Below, in pieces: positions 1-4,897 of a DNA stretch of 6,253 nucleotides. The stretch spans positions 1 through 6,253 of the forward strand of contig CALDSL010000410.1 of the NCBI GenBank assembly GCA_937920255.1, written 5' to 3'. This DNA comes from an uncultured Anaerolineaceae bacterium (GTDB lineage Bacteria; Chloroflexota; Anaerolineae; Anaerolineales; Anaerolineaceae). The position numbers were made by a program, and so were the translations under genes. Below the pieces are notes generated by a model. It did not search any database, was not told the DNA's origin, and worked only from the letters and a program-made list of their open reading frames with translations. How positions within the stretch are numbered: the stretch's first letter is position 1; each line of letters begins with the position of its first letter.

Positions 1-1394
1 CGATCATCTTCAACGGCACCACCGGCGGCATGCCCGACTGGGGCAAGCAGGGCTTTTTCACCCAGGAACAGACCAACACCATGGCTGAATTCCTGCAGAT
101 CGAACCGCCCACCCCGCCCGAGCTTTCGATGGCGCAGATGCAGGAATCCTGGAAGGTGCTCGTCCCGCCCGCTGATCGCCCCACCGAGCCGGAGACCACC
201 CGGGACTGGCAGAACTACTTCATTGTCACCCTGCGTGACGCCGGCCAGGTTGCGGTGATCGACGGCGACACGCACGAGGTTGTCAACCTGGTCGACAGTG
301 GCTACGCCGTGCACATCACCCGCATGTCGGCCACCGGGCGTTATGCCTACGTCATCGGCCGCGACGGCAAGCTGGCCCTGATCGATCTGTGGATGGAAAA
401 ACCTGACAAGGTTGCCGAGGTGCAGGTGTGCTACGATGCCCGCTCGGTCGAGGTCAGCAAATACGAAGGCGAACTGGGTGATTACACCGACAAGTACGCT
501 GTGGTCGGCTGCTACTGGCCGCCGCATTTCACCATCCTTGAAGGCGATACGCTCGAGCCGTTCAAGGTGGTGTCCACCCGCAGCTACACCTACGACACCG
601 AAGAATATCACCCCGAGCCGCGCGTGGCTGCCATCCTCGCTTCGCACTTCAAGCCGGAGTGGATCGTCAACATTAAGGAAACCGGCCAGGTATGGCTGGT
701 GGATTACACCGACCCGATCAACCCGACGATTAAGATGATCGAGTCCGAGCGCTTCCTGCACGACGGCGGCCTCGACTCCAGCAAGCGTTACTTCATGGTC
801 GCCGCCAACCAGTCCAACAAGATCGCGGTGGTCGATCTGCAGGAAGGCAATCTGGAAGCCCTGGTGGATACACCCGCCATCCCGCACCCCGGCCGCGGCG
901 CCAACTGGATTGACCCCGAGTTTGGCCCGGTATGGAGCACCTCGCACCTGGGCGACCCGGCCGTCACATCCATCGCCACCGACCCCGAAGGGCACGCTGA
1001 GAACGCCTGGAAAGCCGTGCGCGAAACGCCCCTACCCGGCGCGGGCAGCCTGTTCATCAAGACCCATCCCAACAGCCAGTGGATCTGGGTTGATATGACC
1101 CTTAACCCCGACCCGGCCCTGGCGCGCACAGTGTGCGTCATCGCTAAATCCGACCCGACTAAAGTGCACAAGTGCTGGGAGGCCGCCGGCTACGGCCGCG
1201 CCGTGCACTTCGAGTATAACAAGCAGGGCACCGAAGTATGGGTCAGCATCTGGGGCGACGCCAGCAAGCCCGGCGAGGTGGGCGAGATCGTCATCTACGA
1301 TGACGCCACGCTCGAAGAACTGACCCGCATCCCGGATCTGGTGACCCCCACCGGCAAGTTCAACGTCTTCAATACCGTCGGGGATATCTATTAA
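1..1394 (+). CDS. nirS: Cytochrome cd1 nitrite reductase NirS, 5'-truncated
   Basis: This enzyme reduces nitrite to nitric oxide in denitrification, outside the cytoplasmic membrane, using c-type haem for electron entry and d1 haem for catalysis. The frame is open from base 3, and nine codons precede the first ATG at 30. That ATG encodes the Met of GGMPDWG, which by family comparison is the axial ligand of haem c (Met88 in Pseudomonas aeruginosa), so it is not the start; the signal peptide and CXXCH lie upstream of the window. The d1 eight-bladed propeller is complete. GYAVHITRMS carries the d1 proximal His (312-314), exactly 94 residues after the Met as in P. aeruginosa. FLHDGG (His 759-761) and PHPGRG (His 885-887) carry the two distal catalytic histidines. 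Other family hallmarks are YHPEPRVAAILASH, GPVWSTSHLGD, GSLFIKTHPNSQ and TPTGKFNVFNT near the C-terminus. Four cysteines in the propeller are unusual. No d1-haem synthesis genes follow; the next gene is convergent. Confidence 0.97.
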   Translation, partial: IIFNGTTGGMPDWGKQGFFTQEQTNTMAEFLQIEPPTPPELSMAQMQESWKVLVPPADRPTEPETTRDWQNYFIVTLRDAGQVAVIDGDTHEVVNLVDSGYAVHITRMSATGRYAYVIGRDGKLALIDLWMEKPDKVAEVQVCYDARSVEVSKYEGELGDYTDKYAVVGCYWPPHFTILEGDTLEPFKVVSTRSYTYDTEEYHPEPRVAAILASHFKPEWIVNIKETGQVWLVDYTDPINPTIKMIESERFLHDGGLDSSKRYFMVAANQSNKIAVVDLQEGNLEALVDTPAIPHPGRGANWIDPEFGPVWSTSHLGDPAVTSIATDPEGHAENAWKAVRETPLPGAGSLFIKTHPNSQWIWVDMTLNPDPALARTVCVIAKSDPTKVHKCWEAAGYGRAVHFEYNKQGTEVWVSIWGDASKPGEVGEIVIYDDATLEELTRIPDLVTPTGKFNVFNTVGDIY

Positions 1395-1409
1395 AACCAC
1401 CCCCCTCCG

Positions 1410-1449
1410 TCTCCCCCCAAATCGCTGAAAACCGCGATTTTGGGGGAGA
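1410..1449 (+). terminator. Hairpin downstream of nirS, possible terminator
   Basis: The left arm 1410-1425 pairs with 1434-1449, with one mismatch in 16 positions and an 8-nt loop (TGAAAACC). It begins 15 nt after the nirS stop codon, which suits a 3'-end structure for that mRNA. The 3' flank on the plus strand is A-rich (AGAAAAAAG), not U-rich, so it lacks the tract of a classical intrinsic terminator. It may act as an RNA 3'-stabiliser, or work together with the neighbouring hairpin. Confidence 0.4.
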
Positions 1450-1450
1450 G

Positions 1451-1493
1451 AAAAAAGTCTCCCTCCATTTTCGGTTTTTGAAAATGGGGGGAG
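1451..1493 (-). terminator. Intrinsic terminator on the minus strand
   Basis: The arms 1459-1472 and 1480-1493 form a 14-bp stem, with one position pairing only as a G-T/U wobble, around a 7-nt loop. Read on the minus strand, the stem is followed directly by ACTTTTTT (1451-1458), which is the canonical hairpin-plus-U-tract arrangement. It lies 150 nt beyond the stop codon of the minus-strand flavoenzyme gene, so it would end that transcript before it runs antisense into nirS. On the plus strand the same hairpin has no T-tract after it. Confidence 0.6.
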
Positions 1494-1547
1494 GTTGAAG
1501 GGGGGGTTGATCTACCCCGCAAAACATCATAAATCTGCAATCCTTCT

Positions 1548-1602
1548 GCGGGCGGGCACGGAGAAGATCCCCTTTTCACCCCCTGAATCCGTGCCCGCCC
1601 GC
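1548..1602. repeat. Perfect 15-bp inverted repeat with 25-nt loop
   Basis: GCGGGCGGGCACGGA at 1548-1562 is exactly repeated as its reverse complement at 1588-1602, separated by 25 nt that are unpaired and C-rich. It lies 40 nt past the stop of the minus-strand flavoenzyme gene, so it would form a very stable GC hairpin in the 3' end of that mRNA. Neither side carries a T-tract. It could be a mRNA-protecting 3' hairpin, a Rho-linked pause site, or the two ends of a tiny palindromic element. Confidence 0.7.
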
Positions 1603-1642
1603 CACTTTCTCCGCTCACCCCCATGATCGGCGGATGCAAACC

Positions 1643-3058
1643 TTATTTCACCGGAGCAATGGCGTAGCTGTAACCAAAAATATTCTCCGGGTCGTACTTC
1701 GCTTTCAGCGCCTGCAAGCGCTGGAACGCTTCTGCTGAGTATCCGTCGCGGGTGCGCTCGCGCGCTTCCATCCCGCCCACGAAGTTCATATATACCCCAC
1801 CGGTAAGATCCACCGCCAGTTCCTGGCGCATCTGGCTCACCACGGCGTCGATGCGCGCGCCGGCTTCCGGGCTGGCCGCCATGCCCACGCAGAACAGCAC
1901 CAATTCTGAATCGCGCAGGCTGAAGGCGCTTTCACCGGCCGGCACGCGCCCGATGGCGCCGCCCGCGTGGCGCACTTCCACCACCGTCAGCGCCGGAGGG
2001 CCGTCTTGCGGGCGCGAGGCGCGGATCAGCGCGTCGATCGCGCTGTCGCTCAGCGAGCGCAGCCACGCGCCGGTAGCTTTGGATGGCGCTGGGTTGACCG
2101 GGTCACTGCTGATCTTCGCCACCTGGGTGAAGGGCATGGCTTTGAAGTCATCGATCACCGGAGTCTTCCAATCGCGCCAGAATTTCAACTGCGCCTCGCC
2201 CTCTTCCACCAGGCCGGCATAGCACCCGCGCACGAGCACAAACGACTTGCCGCGCAATGGTTCCGGCACCTGCGGGAAGGGTGGGAAATTCATCAGCACC
2301 ACCGAGGTCGTCAGCGCGTCCGGCGCGGCGCGGATCCATTCGCGGTAGCGCTGCATCACTTCGCGCGCCATTTCGCCCGGGTAAAACAGATTGCCTCCGT
2401 AGACGGTGTCCACCGGATGGAGCTGGATCACCATGCTGGTGACAATCCCAAAACCCCCGCCGCCTCCACGCAGGCCCCAGAAAAGATCCGCATTCTCGGT
2501 TGCGCTTGCCGTCAGAACCTGGCCATCCACGCTCACCAGTTCAAACGAAAGCACGCTGTCGCAGGCCAGGCCGTGCTTGCGCCCCAGCCAGCCCAACCCG
2601 CCGCCCAGCGTGTACCCCACCACGCCCACCCCCGGCGACGAGCCCAGCAGCGGGGCCAACCCGAATTTCTGCGTTTCGGCCAGCACTTCGCCCCACTTCA
2701 ACCCCGCCCCCAGGTGGGCTGTGCCCGAGCTGGCGTCTACCAGAATATCGCGCAATTGCGAGGTGATGATCATCACTGCGTTGTCCGCTGGCAGAATGAC
2801 CCCATGCCCTGTGGATTGGATCGCCACGCCCAACCCCTGGCCGCGCGCGAACTGTACCCCCTCGGCCACGTCTTGCGCGTTTGCGGCGATGAGAATCAGC
2901 GCGGGGCGCTGGTCGACCAGGCGGTTGAACGCCTGACGGGCTTCATCATACAGCGCGCTCTCGGGGGTGATCACCTGCCCGCGCACACGCGATTGCAGCG
3001 CGGTTGCATGCTCTTCTTGAATGCGAACCACCGCGGTGGTTGTGGTTGTCAGGTTCAT
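1643..3058 (-). CDS. FAD-binding oxidoreductase, berberine-bridge-enzyme-like (VAO/PCMH fold)
   Basis: This is a predicted 471-residue flavoprotein oxidase or dehydrogenase; the substrate is unknown (family members oxidise sugars, alkaloids and other alcohols or amines). The start at 3058 is chosen because AAGGAG sits 6 nt upstream; an in-frame ATG at 3160 lacks such a site. The N-terminal FAD-binding (PCMH-type) domain covers about residues 50-220: PALILIAANAQDV, then QSTGHGV with His85, the usual 8-alpha-N1-histidyl FAD link, then the P-loop-like GYTLGGGLGWLGRKHG (148-163) and DLFWGLRGGGGGFGIVT (191-207). The C-terminal BBE segment has YMNF (423-426) and KYDPENIF (454-461). In bicovalent members a Cys precedes Pro in the (C)PTVG-type motif; here it is Ser141 (SPGVG), so only mono-covalent flavin is expected. 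No signal peptide is visible, which suggests a cytoplasmic enzyme. The gene stands alone, convergent to nirS and divergent from modA. Confidence 0.93.
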   Translation of the reverse strand: MNLTTTTTAVVRIQEEHATALQSRVRGQVITPESALYDEARQAFNRLVDQRPALILIAANAQDVAEGVQFARGQGLGVAIQSTGHGVILPADNAVMIITSQLRDILVDASSGTAHLGAGLKWGEVLAETQKFGLAPLLGSSPGVGVVGYTLGGGLGWLGRKHGLACDSVLSFELVSVDGQVLTASATENADLFWGLRGGGGGFGIVTSMVIQLHPVDTVYGGNLFYPGEMAREVMQRYREWIRAAPDALTTSVVLMNFPPFPQVPEPLRGKSFVLVRGCYAGLVEEGEAQLKFWRDWKTPVIDDFKAMPFTQVAKISSDPVNPAPSKATGAWLRSLSDSAIDALIRASRPQDGPPALTVVEVRHAGGAIGRVPAGESAFSLRDSELVLFCVGMAASPEAGARIDAVVSQMRQELAVDLTGGVYMNFVGGMEARERTRDGYSAEAFQRLQALKAKYDPENIFGYSYAIAPVK

Positions 3059-3064
3059 GTCGTA

Positions 3065-3070
3065 CTCCTT
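3065..3070 (-). promoter_or_regulatory. Shine-Dalgarno site fixing the flavoenzyme start
   Basis: AAGGAG on the minus strand is placed 6 nt before the ATG at 3058. It matches the anti-SD sequence fully and decides against the longer reading that begins at 3160. Confidence 0.85.
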
Positions 3071-3072
3071 GA

Positions 3073-3148
3073 ATACCAGTATCGATTTCCAGTAAGGGTA
3101 TCGCTCCACCGGTTGCTCTCGCCGGGTTCCATGTTCGATACCAGTGTA
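3073..3148. promoter_or_regulatory. Repeated CGATACC / ATACCAGT boxes in flavoenzyme leader
   Basis: ATACCAGT occurs at 3073-3080 and again at 3138-3145 in the same orientation, and a related CCAGTA occurs at 3089-3094. CGATACC (3136-3142) is also the exact inverse of GGTATCG (3097-3103), 32 nt apart. The first copy extends into ATACCAGTAT, a 4-2-4 palindrome. Such repeated boxes between a likely promoter and the SD site of the minus-strand gene would suit an operator for a local repressor, but no regulator gene is in the window. Chance similarity in this short space cannot be excluded. Confidence 0.35.
3143..3148 (-). promoter_or_regulatory. Possible -10 element of the flavoenzyme gene
   Basis: TACACT on the minus strand matches four of six -10 consensus positions, including the first TA and the last T. 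It would give a leader of roughly 80 nt. I see no good -35 hexamer at 16-18 nt spacing, so this is weak. Confidence 0.25.
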
Positions 3149-3169
3149 CCCGCGGCGCATCCCAAAAAC

Positions 3170-3185
3170 GTTACGGCGCCGTTAC
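3170..3185. promoter_or_regulatory. Imperfect 16-bp palindrome, possible operator
   Basis: GTTACGGCGCCGTTAC is a palindrome except at its third and fourteenth positions, with a perfect 10-bp core ACGGCGCCGT. It lies centrally in the divergent region between the flavoenzyme and modA, just upstream of the TATGAT hexamer, where a regulator could affect either direction. It does not resemble the A/T-rich ModE site described in enterobacteria. No regulator is identified. Confidence 0.35.
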
Positions 3186-3199
3186 CGGCAAGATTGGTG

Positions 3200-3205
3200 T
3201 ATGAT
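3200..3205 (+). promoter_or_regulatory. Candidate -10 hexamer for modA
   Basis: TATGAT matches five of six -10 consensus bases and is preceded directly by TG. The same hexamer occurs upstream of the ABC operon. If used, transcription would begin near 3212 and the leader of about 90 nt would contain the hairpin at 3229-3271. No convincing -35 is visible. Confidence 0.4.
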
Positions 3206-3228
3206 CAATCTCAGGTGAGCTACGCCAA

Positions 3229-3271
3229 CCCCGTGTAGGGTGCTCTGCGAGCAGGCGCACCTTACACGGGG
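3229..3271 (+). repeat. Strong hairpin in the modA leader
   Basis: CCCCGTGTAGGGTGC (3229-3243) pairs with GCACCTTACACGGGG (3257-3271) over 15 positions with one G-T/U wobble. The 13-nt loop region contains a competing small hairpin, TGCTC (3241-3245) with GAGCA (3249-3253), so two alternative tops are possible. It ends 30 nt before the modA start and 19 nt before its weak SD (AAGG, 3291-3294). It is either a regulatory or stabilising leader structure or a copy of a dispersed GGTGC/GCACC palindrome. No T-tract follows, so it is not an evident terminator. Confidence 0.6.
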
Positions 3272-3301
3272 CACGAAAATACACATAACCAAGGCAATCT
3301 T

Positions 3302-4099
3302 ATGCCCAATACCTTCCTCCGCCTCGTGCTGATCCTCATCCTGCTCCCCCTCTCCGCCTGCGCGCGCCAGCCGCAGGAAACCACGCTCACCGTCATGGCC
3401 GCCGCGTCGCTGTCGGATGCCTTCACCGAAATCGGGGTGCTGTTCGAGCAGGATCACCCCGGCGCGCGCGTGGCGTTCAACTTTGCCGGGTCGCAGCAAC
3501 TGGCACAGCAACTCTCCCAGGGCGCGGCCGCCGACGTGTTTGCCAGCGCCAACCAGAAGCAAATGGACGCCGCCGTGCAGGCCGGGCGCATCCAGCCCGG
3601 CGCGGTGCAGGTCTTCGCCAGCAACCGCCTGGTGATGATCTACGCCACGCATAACCCAGCCGGCGTCAGCGCGCTGGAAGACCTGGCGCGCCCAGGCGTT
3701 AAACTGGTGCTGGCCGCCGGCGAAGTCCCCGCCGGGCAGTACACCCTCGAATTTCTGGAGAAAGCCGAGGCAGCCGGCACTTTTGGCGCCGGGTATCAAG
3801 CCGCCGTACTGGCCAACGTAGTCTCCTACGAGGACAACATCCGCGCCGTGCTGACCAAGGTTGCGCTGGGCGAGGCTGACGCTGGCATTGTTTACGCCAG
3901 CGACATCACCGGCGCCGAAGCCGCGCAGGTGGGGCAGATCGATATTCCCGATGCGCTCAACGTGATCGCCGTTTACCCCATCGCCCCGCTGGCCGATTCC
4001 GCGCAGCCGGATCTGGCCGCGCAGTTTGTCGCGTTGCTGCTCGCCCCCGAAGGCCAGGAAGTGCTGGCAAAGCACGGCTTTCTGCCACCCACCCCGTAA
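3302..4099 (+). CDS. modA: Molybdate ABC transporter substrate-binding lipoprotein ModA
   Basis: ModA captures molybdate (often also tungstate) outside the membrane and delivers it to ModB/ModC; the metal is used for molybdenum cofactor. The 265-residue product starts with a hydrophobic signal peptide and lipobox LSAC, so Cys20 is the predicted lipidated N-terminus, anchoring the protein instead of leaving it free in a periplasm. The type-II binding-protein fold shows ModA hallmarks: MAAASLSDAF (32-41), FNFAGSQQLAQQL (59-71), ADVFASANQKQMD (77-89), SYEDNIRAVL (175-184) and GIVYASDI (195-202). By comparison with E. coli ModA, Ser36, Ser64 and Tyr198 are likely oxyanion ligands. The SD is weak (AAGG, 7 nt upstream). 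No modB or modC lies within the window; the next genes encode a different transporter class 105 nt downstream with its own promoter, so this modA is isolated on its visible side. Confidence 0.95.
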   Translation: MPNTFLRLVLILILLPLSACARQPQETTLTVMAAASLSDAFTEIGVLFEQDHPGARVAFNFAGSQQLAQQLSQGAAADVFASANQKQMDAAVQAGRIQPGAVQVFASNRLVMIYATHNPAGVSALEDLARPGVKLVLAAGEVPAGQYTLEFLEKAEAAGTFGAGYQAAVLANVVSYEDNIRAVLTKVALGEADAGIVYASDITGAEAAQVGQIDIPDALNVIAVYPIAPLADSAQPDLAAQFVALLLAPEGQEVLAKHGFLPPTP

Positions 4100-4123
4100 C
4101 CGTTCGCGCGGTCTGAGGGGAAA

Positions 4124-4149
4124 ATCCGCCCGCGGGCCGATCCGCCCGC
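4124..4149. repeat. Short direct repeat between modA and the ABC operon
   Basis: ATCCGCCCGC occurs at 4124-4133 and 4140-4149, with a period of 16 bp, and CCCGCGGG at 4129-4136 is a perfect palindrome in between. It sits just upstream of the extended -10 element of the ABC operon, where the -35 region or an activator site would be. It may only reflect base composition. Confidence 0.3.
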
Positions 4150-4159
4150 CGGCTGCCCT

Positions 4160-4168
4160 TGTTATGAT
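4160..4168 (+). promoter_or_regulatory. Extended -10 promoter of the ABC transporter operon
   Basis: TGTTATGAT fits the extended -10 pattern TGnTATAAT at all but one base. It would start transcription near 4175, leaving a leader of about 30 nt before the ATPase start. There is no recognisable -35 hexamer, which extended -10 promoters do not strictly need. It implies that the ABC pair is transcribed apart from modA. Confidence 0.55.
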
Positions 4169-4195
4169 GAGGCGGTACAAAACCACAACCATAAC

Positions 4196-4200
4196 GAGGG
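4196..4200 (+). promoter_or_regulatory. Ribosome binding site of the ABC ATPase
   Basis: GAGGG lies 4 nt before the ATG at 4205. This is slightly close but the only purine-rich match in the leader, and it supports that start codon. Confidence 0.7.
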
Positions 4201-4204
4201 AAAG

Positions 4205-4893
<689 letters not shown>

Positions 4894-4897
<4 letters not shown>

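Larger units (their letters stand above)
1395..1510. repeat. Compound palindromic element of C-runs and G-runs
   Basis: The element starts right after the nirS stop codon. It consists of an outer C-run (1400-1405), two complete inner hairpins (1410-1449 and 1459-1493) and an outer G-run (1500-1506). The outer runs can pair with each other, giving a three-way-junction or cloverleaf shape. The repeated use of CTCCCYCC in both left arms and of GGGGGAG or GGGGGGAG in both right arms suggests that one hairpin is a diverged copy of the other, or that the whole is a small non-autonomous palindromic repeat. I infer, without being able to search, that it belongs to a dispersed family. It contains no believable gene. 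It could instead simply be a terminator cluster between convergent genes. Confidence 0.5.

Noticed and set aside
30..32. ATG at 30 as the nirS start codon
   Set aside because: The frame is open upstream to the window edge, and this Met is the haem c ligand inside GGMPDWG, a conserved internal motif.
1391..1639. 82-codon minus-strand open frame in the intergenic region
   Set aside because: It consists of the palindromes and G/C runs, with no RBS and no domain.
3059..3160. Longer N-terminus for the flavoenzyme, starting at 3160
   Set aside because: AAGGAG at 3065-3070 is ideally spaced for the ATG at 3058, the extra 34 residues match no domain, and they span the repeated leader boxes.
3194..3208. 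FNR/DNR-like box TTGGT-N5-ATCAA upstream of modA
   Set aside because: The half sites are separated by one base too many for the TTGAT-N4-ATCAA consensus and one half is imperfect; a denitrification context alone does not justify the call.
1967..3238. 423-codon plus-strand open frame
   Set aside because: It is antisense to the flavoenzyme; its translation is rich in His, Arg and Gln without any recognisable domain, as expected for the shadow of a GC-rich gene.
3212..3301. Molybdenum-cofactor riboswitch before modA
   Set aside because: Only one hairpin is visible and the space is short; the multi-helix architecture of that riboswitch is not apparent.
4099..4160. Intrinsic terminator after modA
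   Set aside because: Only short GC palindromes (ACCG/CGGT, CCCGCGGG) are present and no T-tract follows any of them.
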